64,000 nucleotides of DNA from Deinococcus hopiensis KR-140 (GCA_943327755.2 CALPYF020000008.1:66799-130798), one strand, 5' to 3'. Counted from the stretch's first letter, positions 22,121 through 30,701 are shown. The notes: generated by a model from the letters alone, not told the origin. Numbers and translations are program-made.

Positions 22121-22728
22121 CGGCAGAACCTCCGGTTGGTCGGGACACCCGTGATGGTGTACTCACCGAGGGGACGGAGTGACGGAACTTGGAACCGCTG
22201 GACAATCACGCCCACCGTATTCCCGGCGGGGACGGTCACGACGCACAGCACGCCCGGTTTCACGTCCAGTGCCTCCATGCCCGGTAGGACGCGGGTCCGC
22301 AGGCCGCCGCTGGTGTTCCACAGGCGCAGGGTGTTGTTGCCGCGGCCCAGCACGTACTGCCCGTCGGGCATCCAGGTCACGTCGAACACGTCACTGTTCT
22401 TCAGCGGCAGGACACGTCCGTCCGGTTTCACCAGATGAACGGCGATGGGGTCGTGTTTGGGATTGTTGGAGAACTGCCGGAACAGCAGCGCATGAAATCG
22501 ACCGTCCAGGCTGGGCTGGCGCTGATCGAGTTCCCAGGTCATCCAGCCGACATCTGCCCATTCCGGGGATGGCGCGCTGACCGACACCACCCGGCCGCCG
22601 ACCAGCGTGACCGGGTAGGTGGGCGGGGTGGGGGGCGCGTCGGTCTGCGCGTGGGCCAGCGCGCCGAGGGACAGGGCCGTGGCAACGGCTCGCCGGAGCA
22701 GGCCCGAGCTGGCAGCAGGGGTGTTCAT
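22117..22728 (-). CDS. Secreted protein of unknown function inside the hut operon
   Basis: A 203-residue protein with a signal peptide (LLRRAVATALSLGALAHAQT; likely cut after AHA) and a mature domain with propeller-like strands (VFDVTWMPDGQYVLG, NTLRLWNTSGG). No known family is recognised with confidence. It is joined to hutU and hutG by 4-bp ATGA overlaps on both sides, so it is made with the histidine enzymes even though it should act outside the cytoplasm. A role in histidine or peptide sensing or binding is speculative. Confidence 0.7.
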   Translation of the reverse strand: MNTPAASSGLLRRAVATALSLGALAHAQTDAPPTPPTYPVTLVGGRVVSVSAPSPEWADVGWMTWELDQRQPSLDGRFHALLFRQFSNNPKHDPIAVHLVKPDGRVLPLKNSDVFDVTWMPDGQYVLGRGNNTLRLWNTSGGLRTRVLPGMEALDVKPGVLCVVTVPAGNTVGVIVQRFQVPSLRPLGEYTITGVPTNRRFCR

Positions 22729-24413
22729 TCTCTGGACTGTATGCCGAGGCTGGGGAGGTCGAGGCCGCGGTCGCGGGCGACGTTCAGGGCGTGGTCGTAT
22801 CCGGCGTCGGCGTGGCGGATGACGCCCATGCCGGGGTCGTTGGTGAGGGCGCGGGACAGTTTCTGCGCGGCCTGCTCGGTGCCGTCGGCGACGATGACAA
22901 GGCCGCTGTGCTGCGAAAAGCCCAGGCCGACGCCGCCGCCATGGTGGAAGCTCATCCAGCTGGCGCCCGACGCGATGCCGAGGCCGAAGTTCAGGAGGGG
23001 CCAGTCGCTGACGGCGTCGCTGCCGTCGAGCATGGCTTCGGTTTCGCGGTAGGGGCTGGCGACCGATCCGGCGTCGAGGTGGTCGCGGCCGATGACGATG
23101 GGGGCTTTCAGGCGGCCGTCGGCGACCATCTCGTTGAAGAGGCGGGCAGCCTGGTCGCGTTCCTTGTACCCGAGCCAGCAGATGCGGGCGGGGAGGCCCT
23201 GGAAGGCGATCTGGTCGGCGGCGTACGTCAGCCAGGATTGCAGGCGTTCGTCGTGCGGGAAGAGGTCCAGCAGCGCGCGGTCGGTGGCGCGGATGTCCTC
23301 GGGATCACCGCTCAGGGCCACCCAGCGGAAGGGGCCGCGTCCCTCGCAGAAGGAGTCACGGATGAACGCGGGCACGAAGCCGGGGTAGTCGAAGGCGTCC
23401 TCCACGCCGGCTTCCTGGGCACGGTGGCGGAGGTTGTTGCCGTAGTCGAACGCGACCGCGCCGCGTTTCTGGAGTTCGAGGATGGCGCGGACGTGTGCAG
23501 CCATCGCGTCGTACGCGCGGCGGCGGTACTCGTCGGGGTGGTCTGCGCGGAGGCGGCTGGCGTCTTCATCGGCGCTGACCGGGGGGAGGTAGCCCCACAT
23601 GGGGTCGTGTGCGCTCGTCTGGTCGGTGATGAGGTCCGGCGTCCAGTTCATCGCCACGAGCTGCGGGACGAGGTCGGCGGCGTTGCCCTGCACGCCGATG
23701 GATCGGGCGACACCCTCGGCCTTGTACTTCTCAGCGCGGGCGATGGCGTCTTCCAGGCTCGTGGCGACCTCGTTGAGGTAGCGGGTGTCGAGGCGTTTCT
23801 GGATGCGGGTCGGGTCAATCTCGATATTGATGCTGACGCCCCCGGCGAGTTTCACCGCGAGGGGTTGCGCGCCGCCCATGCCGCCCAGTCCGGCGGTGAC
23901 GGTGATGGTGCCCTTCAGGCTGCCGCCGAAGTGCTTGCGGGCCGCCCCGGCGAACGTCTCGTAGGTGCCCTGGAGGATGCCCTGCGTGCCGATATAGATC
24001 CAGCTTCCGGCGGTCATCTGGCCGTACATCATCAGGCCCGCCTGATCGAGCTTGTCGAAGGTCTCCCAGTTCGCCCAGTGCGGCACGAGGTTGCTGTTGG
24101 CAAGCAGCACGCGCGGCGCCCACTCGTGCGTTTTCAGCACGGCGACGGGCTTGCCGGACTGGATGAGCAGCGTCTCGTCGTCCTCCAGGCGGTCGAGGGT
24201 CTCCACGATCCTGTGGAAGGCGTCCCAGTTCCGGGCAGCCTTGCCGCGCCCGCCGTACACGACCAGGGTGTCGGGGTGCTCGGCGACGTCCGGGTCGAGG
24301 TTGTTCATCAGCATGCGCTTGGCCGCTTCCTGCACCCACCCTTTGGCGGTTTTCTGGGGGCCGCGGGGGGCGCGGATGACGGGGACGGCTTCGGTGGGGG
24401 CGGGGTGCGTCAT
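22725..24413 (-). CDS. hutU: Urocanate hydratase
   Basis: A 562-residue urocanase that uses NAD+ as electrophilic cofactor to make 4-imidazolone-5-propionate. Typical segments: VVYGGRGKAARNW, TAGSWIYIGTQGILQGTYET, TAGLGGMGGAQP, FDYGNNLRHRA, and the conserved Cys in GLPARICWLGYKERD. GGAGG precedes the ATG. It is the first gene of the leftward operon hutU-(secreted)-hutG-hutI. A 19-bp palindrome shared with the iclR promoter lies about 120 bp upstream. Confidence 0.97.
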   Translation of the reverse strand: MTHPAPTEAVPVIRAPRGPQKTAKGWVQEAAKRMLMNNLDPDVAEHPDTLVVYGGRGKAARNWDAFHRIVETLDRLEDDETLLIQSGKPVAVLKTHEWAPRVLLANSNLVPHWANWETFDKLDQAGLMMYGQMTAGSWIYIGTQGILQGTYETFAGAARKHFGGSLKGTITVTAGLGGMGGAQPLAVKLAGGVSINIEIDPTRIQKRLDTRYLNEVATSLEDAIARAEKYKAEGVARSIGVQGNAADLVPQLVAMNWTPDLITDQTSAHDPMWGYLPPVSADEDASRLRADHPDEYRRRAYDAMAAHVRAILELQKRGAVAFDYGNNLRHRAQEAGVEDAFDYPGFVPAFIRDSFCEGRGPFRWVALSGDPEDIRATDRALLDLFPHDERLQSWLTYAADQIAFQGLPARICWLGYKERDQAARLFNEMVADGRLKAPIVIGRDHLDAGSVASPYRETEAMLDGSDAVSDWPLLNFGLGIASGASWMSFHHGGGVGLGFSQHSGLVIVADGTEQAAQKLSRALTNDPGMGVIRHADAGYDHALNVARDRGLDLPSLGIQSRE

Positions 24414-24534
24414 GGGGGTCCTCCGGTGGGGGTGCGGGCGGATCGGCAGGGGCGGGCGTCTGCGCCCTGGTGTGCTCCTGACCTGCTTGATGTGCCGTCA
24501 TCTTCCGCCTGGGTGCTGTGGGCCGCAATCCAGT

Positions 24535-24553
24535 TTTCCGGTTTGTCCGGAAA
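24535..24553. promoter_or_regulatory. Candidate IclR operator upstream of hutU
   Basis: The 19-bp palindrome TTTCCGG-N5-CCGGAAA (spacer TTTGT) has perfect 7-bp arms. The same architecture, TTTCCGG-N5-CCGGAAT, occurs at 26495-26513 just upstream of the iclR start, and I found no third copy in the window. Confidence 0.65.
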
Positions 24554-24596
24554 GTCGCGGCCTCCTCTTGCGTCCATCCCTCCTCTTCATCAGAAT

Positions 24597-24616
24597 GAAT
24601 GAGTGAGTACTCATTC
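24597..24616. promoter_or_regulatory. TetR-type operator palindrome
   Basis: GAATGAG-N6-CTCATTC is perfect in both 7-bp arms and resembles operators of AcrR/FadR-like TetR regulators. It lies just upstream of the tetR coding start chosen here (24633), as expected for autoregulation, and within the hutU/tetR divergent region. Confidence 0.65.
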
Positions 24617-24632
24617 GGATGGCAATGAGCGG

Positions 24633-25235
24633 GTGAAGCGCACTTCTCCCCGCCCGGCGGACGATCCCCAGCGGCGGGCCACCATCCTCCGGGCGGCGCA
24701 GGTCTGCTTCGCGCAGAACGGCTTTCACCGCACGACCATGCGCGCCGTGGCCCGGCAGGCGGGACTGGCCGAGGGCACCCTCTACCACCACTTCCGGGGC
24801 AAGGACGACCTGCTGCTGGGCCTGTTCGGCGCGCTGGGGGAGCAGGCGCGCGACGCGCTCGATCCGGCGGCCCTGGCGGCCCTGAACCTGCGGGACTTCC
24901 TGCGGGCGTTCCTGGCCGCGCCCCTGGCGGCGCTGGCGCAGGACGAGGCGGGGCTGCTGCGCGTGATCCTCTCCGAGGGCCTGATCCGCCGCGACCTGGG
25001 CCGCGCGTTCGCCGACGGCCTGACCGGGACGGCAGCCCTGGGCGCGCAGGCGCTCGCGGCGCGGCCCGAACTGCGCGGCGTGGACACCGGCGAGCTGCTG
25101 CGCACCGGCCTCACGCTGGTGCTGGGTCACAGCGTGCAGGGCGCGCTGTCGGGCGATCCTCTCCCCGACCCGCAGGTGACGGCGGCGCGCGTGGCGGACG
25201 TGCTGCTGGCCCTGGTGGCGGCGGAGCGGGCGTGA
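24633..25235 (+). CDS. TetR-family transcriptional regulator
   Basis: A 200-residue TetR regulator. The N-terminal helix-turn-helix is TILRAAQVCFAQNGFHRTTM followed by AVARQAGLAEGTLYHHFRGKDDLL; the C-terminal ligand domain is helical and unassigned. GTG 24633 is preferred to GTG 24603 because the longer form would place the palindromic operator inside the coding sequence. Its stop overlaps the glycosyltransferase start (GTGA), so it probably controls that gene. The ligand is unknown. Confidence 0.88.
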   Translation: MKRTSPRPADDPQRRATILRAAQVCFAQNGFHRTTMRAVARQAGLAEGTLYHHFRGKDDLLLGLFGALGEQARDALDPAALAALNLRDFLRAFLAAPLAALAQDEAGLLRVILSEGLIRRDLGRAFADGLTGTAALGAQALAARPELRGVDTGELLRTGLTLVLGHSVQGALSGDPLPDPQVTAARVADVLLALVAAERA

Positions 25236-26482
25236 GGGTCACGCTGATCGCGCTGGGCTCACGCGGGGACGTGCAGCCGTACGTCGCGCTGGGGCTGGGA
25301 TTGCGCCGCGCGGGGCACGCGGTGCGGCTCGCGTCGCACGAGGCGTTCCGCGCGCTCGTGACGGGCGCAGGGCTGGAGTTCGCTCCGATGCGCGGGGACG
25401 TGCAGGAGGTGGTGAACAGCCCCGAGATGCGCGCCGCGCTGGCGGGTGGGAACATGCTGGCGATCAACCGGGTGTCCGCGCGCGCCACGCAGCGGGGGGC
25501 GCTGCTGTGGGCCGAGGACGGCCTCGTAGCCGCGCGGGACGCCGACCTGCTCGTGGCGGGCATCGGCGGGCTGAACGTCGCGCAGGCCCTTTCGGAGAAG
25601 CTGGGCGTGCCGCTCGTGGAGGCGCACGTGGTGCCGTTCCATCCCACGCGGGCGTTTCCGGGCGCGATCGTTCCGCCGGTCACCGCGCGGCTGGGCGGCT
25701 GGGCGAACCGCCTGTCGCACGGCCTGACGCGGCAGGTGATGTGGCAGATGTTCCGCTCGGCGGACTCGCGCGCGCGGCGCGAGGTGCTGGGCCTCTCCCC
25801 CGCCCCGCTGCTCGGCCCGCGCCCGCTGCGGCCCCTGCCGACCCTGCACGGGATCAGCCCGGCGGTGCTGCCTCGCCCCGCCGACTGGGACGCGGCGCAG
25901 CATCTGACCGGCTACTGGTTCCTCCCGCAGGAGGCCTGGACGCCGCCGCCCGCGCTGGAGGCGTTCCTGGCCGCCGGGCCGCCTCCGGTGTCCATCGGGT
26001 TCGGGAGCATGACCACCCCGGACCCGCAGGCAACGACCCGCGCGGTCGTGGCGGCCCTGGACCGCAGCGGGCAGCGGGCGGTCCTCCTGAGCGGCTGGGG
26101 TGGCCTGAGCGCCGCCGACGTGCCGGACTCGGTGTTCGTGACGGACAGCGTCCCGCACGACTGGCTCTTCCCGCGCGTGGCGGCCGTGGTGCACCACGGC
26201 GGGGCGGGCACGACGGCGGCGGGCCTCGCAGCGGGCGTGCCGAACGTCGTCGTGCCGTTCTTCGGGGATCAGCCGTTCTGGGGCGACCGCGTGCAGAGGC
26301 TGGGCGTGGGCCCTGCTCCGGTGCCGCGCCGCGCCCTGAACGAGCGCACGCTGGCGGAGGCCCTGACGCGCGCCGTGACCGATCCCGGCATGAGGAACCG
26401 GGCAGCGGCCCTGGGCGCCCGCATCCGGGCGGAGGACGGAGTGGCACGCGCGGCGGAGGTGATCTCGGGGCTGAAGCTGTAG
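25232..26482 (+). CDS. GT1-family glycosyltransferase (UGT/MGT-like)
   Basis: A 416-residue GT-B-fold transferase. N-terminal ALGSRGDVQPYVALGLGL and the C-terminal donor-binding run VVHHGGAGTTAAGLAAGVP then PFFGDQPFWG match sterol/macrolide-type glycosyltransferases that use UDP- or other NDP-sugars. The acceptor is unknown; carotenoid or other lipid glycosylation would suit a pigmented Deinococcus, but this is inference. It has no membrane segment. It is coupled by a 4-bp overlap to the TetR gene, its likely regulator. Confidence 0.88.
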   Translation: MRVTLIALGSRGDVQPYVALGLGLRRAGHAVRLASHEAFRALVTGAGLEFAPMRGDVQEVVNSPEMRAALAGGNMLAINRVSARATQRGALLWAEDGLVAARDADLLVAGIGGLNVAQALSEKLGVPLVEAHVVPFHPTRAFPGAIVPPVTARLGGWANRLSHGLTRQVMWQMFRSADSRARREVLGLSPAPLLGPRPLRPLPTLHGISPAVLPRPADWDAAQHLTGYWFLPQEAWTPPPALEAFLAAGPPPVSIGFGSMTTPDPQATTRAVVAALDRSGQRAVLLSGWGGLSAADVPDSVFVTDSVPHDWLFPRVAAVVHHGGAGTTAAGLAAGVPNVVVPFFGDQPFWGDRVQRLGVGPAPVPRRALNERTLAEALTRAVTDPGMRNRAAALGARIRAEDGVARAAEVISGLKL

Positions 26483-26494
26483 CGCCCGCACCTG

Positions 26495-26513
26495 TTTCCG
26501 GCCTGACCGGAAT
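26495..26513. promoter_or_regulatory. Candidate IclR autoregulatory operator
   Basis: TTTCCGG-N5-CCGGAAT ends 17 bp before the iclR start and partly covers the region upstream of its -10 box CATCCT (26519-26524). It matches the palindrome upstream of hutU. Confidence 0.6.
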
Positions 26514-26518
26514 CGTGC

Positions 26519-26524
26519 CATCCT
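26519..26524 (+). promoter_or_regulatory. Possible -10 box of iclR
   Basis: CATCCT ends 6 nt before GTG 26531. It departs from TANNNT only at the first base, so it may be weak or activator-dependent. Confidence 0.35.
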
Positions 26525-26530
26525 GCGCCC

Positions 26531-27271
26531 GTGGCTTCCTCTTCCCTGCTGGCAGGCGCGGTGGACGTGCTCTCGGCCTTCGACGCGGATCACACCGAGT
26601 GGCGCCTGTCGGACCTGTCCCGGCAGCTCGGCGTGCCGACGAGCACCCTGCACGAGCAACTGCTGGCCCTGTGCGAGACGGGTCTGCTGGCACGGGTGGG
26701 GCGGGGCCGTTACCGGCTGGGGTGGCGCCTGCTGAAACTCTCCAGTGCGCTGTACGGCAGTCTGCCCTGGTACGGCCCGGCGCACGCGGCCATGGAGCGG
26801 GTGGCGCGGGCCGGGCACGCCCTGGCGTTCCTGTGTGTGCTGGACGCGGGATCGGGGCGAGTGCTGTGCATCGCCCGGAGCGTGCAGGGCCGCGACGGGC
26901 CGCCCGTGGCGGGAGAACTGGATTTCGAACTGCCCGCGCACGCGTCGGCCAGCGGGAAGCTGCTGCTGGCGCTGGCGGGTCGCCCGCTCCCGCCAGGAGC
27001 GGCCGCGTTCACGCCTCGCACCGTGACCGTCGCGGCCGCGTGGGAGGCCGAGGCAGCGGGCATCCGCGCGCAGGGCGCCGCCCGGACGCAGGACGAATGG
27101 GCGACCGGCACGTCCGGGCTCGCGGTTCCAGTGCGCGGGCCGGGCGGAACCGTGCTGGCGGCACTGGGCGTCAGCGTCCCGACCGCGCGGCTGCGGGGGG
27201 ACACCCTGCTGCGCCTCCTGCGGGACGAGGCCGACGCGGTCAGCTGGGATCTGGGCTGGCGTCCGGGATGA
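26531..27271 (+). CDS. IclR-family transcriptional regulator, probable hut regulator
   Basis: A 246-residue IclR regulator. The N-terminal winged helix is WRLSDLSRQLGVPTSTLHEQ and LCETGLLARVGRGRYRLGWR; the C-terminal effector domain includes ELPAHASASGKLLLA and TSGLAVPVRGPGG. GTG 26531 follows a CATCCT box by 6 nt, with no ribosome site. The palindrome upstream is shared with the hutU promoter region, so I infer control of histidine degradation with urocanate or a related molecule as effector. The 3' end overlaps the convergent GGDEF-EAL gene by 32 bp. Confidence 0.9.
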   Translation: MASSSLLAGAVDVLSAFDADHTEWRLSDLSRQLGVPTSTLHEQLLALCETGLLARVGRGRYRLGWRLLKLSSALYGSLPWYGPAHAAMERVARAGHALAFLCVLDAGSGRVLCIARSVQGRDGPPVAGELDFELPAHASASGKLLLALAGRPLPPGAAAFTPRTVTVAAAWEAEAAGIRAQGAARTQDEWATGTSGLAVPVRGPGGTVLAALGVSVPTARLRGDTLLRLLRDEADAVSWDLGWRPG

Positions 27272-29756
27272 CGGGGGCCGGATCGGCCGTCGCCGCAGCG
27301 CCGCCCGCGAGGAGCAGGGCCGCCTCCCCGGGCGGGAGGGGCCGGGCCAGCAGGAACCCCTGCGCGTGGTCGCAGCTCAGTGTCCGCATCAGCTCGTGCT
27401 GGCGGTCGTCCTCGATGCCCTCGACCGTGACGGTCATCTCCAGGGTCTGGGCCAGCTGGATCATGGCGCTCAGAAGGGCCACCACCCGCGGCTGCCGCTC
27501 CGTATTGAGGTGCCGGGTGAAGGAACGGTCCACCTTCAGTTCGTCGAACGGCAGGCTTTCCAGGAGGCTCAGGCTGCTGTAGCCGGTCCCGAAATCGTCC
27601 ATGGCGATCTGCACCCCCAGGGCCTTGAGGGCCCACAGGTGCTGCCGGGCGCGCTCCATGTTGCGGATGACGAGACTCTCGGTGATCTCCAGGATCAGGT
27701 GCCGGGCGGGCAGACCGCTGCGCGTCAGGGCGTCCCGTACCGTGTCCACGAAGTCCGGCAGGTCGAACTGAAGGGGCGAGACGTTCACGGACATGCACAG
27801 CCCGCGGCTCGGGAAGGTCCATTCGGTCGCCTGCCGGCAGGCCTCGCGCAGCACCCACTCCCCGATAGACAGGATCAGGCGGGTGTCCTCGGCCAGGGGA
27901 ATGAATGTGGCGGGCGGAATCAGGCCCCGCGTGGGGTGCTGCCAGCGGATCAGGGCCTCGAAGCCCACCAGCGTCGCGGCCTTCAGCGCGTAGCGGCCCT
28001 GGTAGTGCAGGTGCAGCTCCCCGCGTTCCAGCGCGGCACGCAGGTCGCGTTCCAGCTGCTGGCGCTCGCTGGGTTCACCCATCGTGGGCTCGAAGTGCAT
28101 CACCTGATTCCCGCCGCTGCGTTTCACGCGGTACATGGCCATGTCGGCGTGCTGCTGCAGGGCCTCCGCGTCGCGGCCGTCGGTGGGCGCCACCGCGCAG
28201 CCGATGGACGCCGTGACGGTGACCTCGTGGCCGTTCAGGTCGAAGGGGTGGGCCAGGGCGTCGGCCAGTTTCTGCGCGACCAGCGTGGCGTCCGGGCGGG
28301 CACTCACGCGGCGCAGCAGCACCGTGAATTCGTCCCCGCCGACCCGCCCCACCAGATCCGAGCTGCGCACCACGTGTTGCAGTCGGCGCGCCACCTGTTG
28401 CAGCAGCGCGTCCCCGGCCGGGTGGCCCAGCGTGTCGTTGACGGTCTTGAAGCGGTCCAGGTCGATGAAGATCAGCGCCGCGTACTCCTGCGCGCCCAGG
28501 CTGCCCAGCGTCTCGGCCGTCACCTGATGAAAATGGGCGCGGTTCGAGACGCCGGTCAGGTGGTCGTGCGTGGCGCGGCGCAGCAGGTCGTCCTGCGTGT
28601 CCCGCAGCTGCTGGTTGGCCTGCGCGAGTTCCACGTTCCGCAGCCGCTCGATCTCGGCGGCGCGGTTGAGCAGCTCCAGGCGGATCTCGGCAGTGAGGAG
28701 TTGCGAGCGGGCGTCCACCTCCTGTTCGTGCACGGTGCGTTCCAGGGCGTGGTGCGCGCGGGCGCAGCGCAGGGCCTCCTCGAACTGCGCGGCGCGTTCA
28801 TGCACCTCGGTCAGGCCGTGCAGGGCCAGCAGTTCCACCGGGCGGCTGCCCAGCGCCCGGCTGAGTTCCAGGCTCTCCTGAAACAGCGGCCGGGCGTCCT
28901 CGGTGCGGCCCAGGGCCAGCAGGGCGCGGGCGGCGGCGCTGGTCAGGCGGCTGATGCCCTCGTCGTCCTGGCGGGCTCGGGCGGCCTGCAGGTCCGTCCA
29001 GGCGACTTCCAGGGCCTCCTGCGGCCGGTGCTGGCGCAGCAGGGCGCGGCTGACGCATTCCTGCACGGTACTCACCCAGCGGGGCGGCCCGACCTGCTGG
29101 ATCACGCCCAGGTGCGCGTCTGCGAGTTCCAGGACCGCCCGGGTGTCCTCCTGCCGGTCGTGGATCAGGATGCGGTGCGTGATGGACGACGCCAGCATGA
29201 TCGGGGCGTGCAGCACCTGCGCCACTTCCTGCGCCCGGGCGTGAAACGCGAGCGCCTGCGTCAGCTGCCCGGTCGTGGTGTACAGCGCCGCCAGATTGTT
29301 CAGCGCGCGGAAGCAGCCGACCTCGTCCCCGATGTCCTGCGTGAACCGCAGGCTGTCCAGGAACGCCTGGAGGGCCCGGTCGTACTCTCCCACGCGGTCG
29401 TGATACAGCCCCAGGCCGTTCAGGCAGCGGGCGATCAGGTGCGGGTCGTTCAGCGTGGAGGCGAGACCCAGCGCCTCGTCCAGTTCCCGTTTGATGTCAG
29501 GCAGCTGGCCGGTGTACAGCGCGCAGCCTCCCAACAGCAGGTGCGCGAGCGTCTCGGCCCGCCGGTCGCCCGTCTGCCGGGCCTGTTCCAGCAGCGGGCG
29601 GAGCTGGTCGCGCGTGACTTCCGGGGTGTTGTACATGCCCGCTTCCAGCGCCTGCACCGTCCGTTCGAGCTGGGTCAGACCAGATGCCTGCTGCGTCAAG
29701 GTTGCCTCCTGCCGTGTGCGTTCACGGTAGGGGACGTCACCCCACAGAATCGTCAC
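27240..29756 (-). CDS. TPR-GGDEF-EAL cyclic-di-GMP protein
   Basis: An 838-residue protein. Residues 1 to ~360 are TPR-like helical repeats (LARCLNGLGLYHDRVGEYDRAL and similar), then a short coiled coil, a GGDEF domain with intact GGDEF (around residue 473) and an RxxD inhibitory site (RSSD) five residues before it, and an EAL domain with EAL (~600), DDFGTGYSSL and AQGFLLARP intact. So both synthesis and breakdown of c-di-GMP are possible. It has no membrane segment, so it senses an internal partner. GTG 29756 has AGGAGG six bases upstream; an internal TTG at 29699 also has AGGAGG and could give a shorter form. Confidence 0.9.
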   Translation of the reverse strand: MTILWGDVPYRERTRQEATLTQQASGLTQLERTVQALEAGMYNTPEVTRDQLRPLLEQARQTGDRRAETLAHLLLGGCALYTGQLPDIKRELDEALGLASTLNDPHLIARCLNGLGLYHDRVGEYDRALQAFLDSLRFTQDIGDEVGCFRALNNLAALYTTTGQLTQALAFHARAQEVAQVLHAPIMLASSITHRILIHDRQEDTRAVLELADAHLGVIQQVGPPRWVSTVQECVSRALLRQHRPQEALEVAWTDLQAARARQDDEGISRLTSAAARALLALGRTEDARPLFQESLELSRALGSRPVELLALHGLTEVHERAAQFEEALRCARAHHALERTVHEQEVDARSQLLTAEIRLELLNRAAEIERLRNVELAQANQQLRDTQDDLLRRATHDHLTGVSNRAHFHQVTAETLGSLGAQEYAALIFIDLDRFKTVNDTLGHPAGDALLQQVARRLQHVVRSSDLVGRVGGDEFTVLLRRVSARPDATLVAQKLADALAHPFDLNGHEVTVTASIGCAVAPTDGRDAEALQQHADMAMYRVKRSGGNQVMHFEPTMGEPSERQQLERDLRAALERGELHLHYQGRYALKAATLVGFEALIRWQHPTRGLIPPATFIPLAEDTRLILSIGEWVLREACRQATEWTFPSRGLCMSVNVSPLQFDLPDFVDTVRDALTRSGLPARHLILEITESLVIRNMERARQHLWALKALGVQIAMDDFGTGYSSLSLLESLPFDELKVDRSFTRHLNTERQPRVVALLSAMIQLAQTLEMTVTVEGIEDDRQHELMRTLSCDHAQGFLLARPLPPGEAALLLAGGAAATADPAPVIPDASPDPS

Positions 29757-29803
29757 AGGGGACCTCCTGAGGACACCCGCCGGGCTGTCGGGTGGGGCGC
29801 GCG

Positions 29804-30469
29804 TCAGCCGTCCATGAGTTTGGGCAGCATCCGCAGCCAGTTCACGTCGGCCCAGCGGGCCAGGAACGCCTGTGCCTCGGGGCTCAGGGGCTGGTCGAGT
29901 TCCACGGCCAGCAGCGCCTGCCCCCCGCGCGCCACGCGCGTGCAGGTCAGCGTGGCGATGTTCACGCCGTCCGCGGCGATGGTCGTGGCGATGCGGGCGA
30001 TCATGCCGACCGCGTCGGTGTAGCGCAGGATCAGGGTGGGGCTCGCGCCGCTGAAGTTCACGCCCAGGCCCTGCACGTGCGTGACGAGGATCACGCCGCC
30101 GCCCGTGCTGCTGCCCTGCACCGTGACCCGCCGCGTGTCACCGCTCACCTCGATCAGGGCGGTGTTGGGGTGCACGTCGCCCAGGTCCGCGTCGTGGAAC
30201 TCGAAGGTCAGGCCCTGCGCCTGCGCTTCCTCGAACGCGGCGGGCAGGCGCTGGTCGTCGGGCCGCATGCCCAGCAGTCCCGCGATCAGCGCGAGGTGCG
30301 TGCCGTGCCCGCGCCCGGTCTTGGCGAACGAGGCGTGCAGGCCGATGCGGACCGCGCGGGGCGGTTCGCCCAGCAGGTGGTGCGCGACCAGCCCCAGGCG
30401 GCAGGCCCCGGCGGTGTGGCTGCTGCTGGGGCCGATCATGACGGGCCCGATCATGTCGAGGAGGGACAT
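29804..30469 (-). CDS. sdaAB: L-serine dehydratase, iron-sulfur-dependent, beta subunit
   Basis: A 221-residue beta chain of L-serine dehydratase: GPVMIGPSSSHTAGACRLG at the N-terminus, FHDADLGDVHPNTALI, and a C-terminal ACT domain (TLILRYTDAVGMIARIATTIA). It partners the SdaAA subunit encoded at 16748-17641; the two genes are split by about 12 kb instead of adjacent. ATG 30469 is 6 nt after a perfect TATACT box, so the mRNA is likely leaderless. Confidence 0.93.
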   Translation of the reverse strand: MSLLDMIGPVMIGPSSSHTAGACRLGLVAHHLLGEPPRAVRIGLHASFAKTGRGHGTHLALIAGLLGMRPDDQRLPAAFEEAQAQGLTFEFHDADLGDVHPNTALIEVSGDTRRVTVQGSSTGGGVILVTHVQGLGVNFSGASPTLILRYTDAVGMIARIATTIAADGVNIATLTCTRVARGGQALLAVELDQPLSPEAQAFLARWADVNWLRMLPKLMDG

Positions 30470-30475
30470 GTGGCG

Positions 30476-30481
30476 AGTATA
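30476..30481 (-). promoter_or_regulatory. -10 box of a leaderless promoter (sdaAB)
   Basis: On the minus strand TATACT ends 6 nt before the ATG at 30469, with no Shine-Dalgarno sequence between. Confidence 0.65.
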
Positions 30482-30546
30482 GGGGCGCCGCACCGGGGGG
30501 AGGCCCCGACTGCTGGCCACCCCTCCTGATCCCGCGCGCGGGCTTG

Positions 30547-30701
30547 TACGGATTCCGTTTGTTTCGTTGACAGATCGGAAGATCACCGATCTGCCCACTC
30601 CACGTCCGGAACCCGCCTCGCTCCTTCTCTGCTCCGCAGCTCTACGAGTCGCATCCGCTCGGATTGAACGGTTTGTACAAACCATTCAATCGGAGTCCGT
30701 A
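30547..30701. mobile_element. MITE-like or small noncoding repeat element
   Basis: A 155-bp noncoding block between sdaAB and the cyclase. Its ends are inverted repeats matching at 13 of 15 positions (TACGGATTCCGTTTG at 30547-30561 against TACGGACTCCGATTG read from 30701 backwards). TA at both outer ends would suit an IS630/Tc1-type TA target. Inside are two more palindromes: CAGATCGG/CCGATCTG (30571-30578, 30586-30593) and a 30-bp one (30662-30691) centred on GGTTTGTACAAACC. No reading frame. Caveat: ACGGANTCCGT is itself palindromic, which inflates the end match. Confidence 0.45.

Noticed and set aside
24603..24632. GTG 24603 as the tetR start
   Set aside because: It would put the GAATGAG/CTCATTC operator partly inside the coding sequence; GTG 24633 still gives a complete helix-turn-helix.
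30567..30572. TTGACA as a promoter -35 on the plus strand
   Set aside because: No -10 at 16-18 bp and no gene follows in that direction; it is internal to the MITE-like block.
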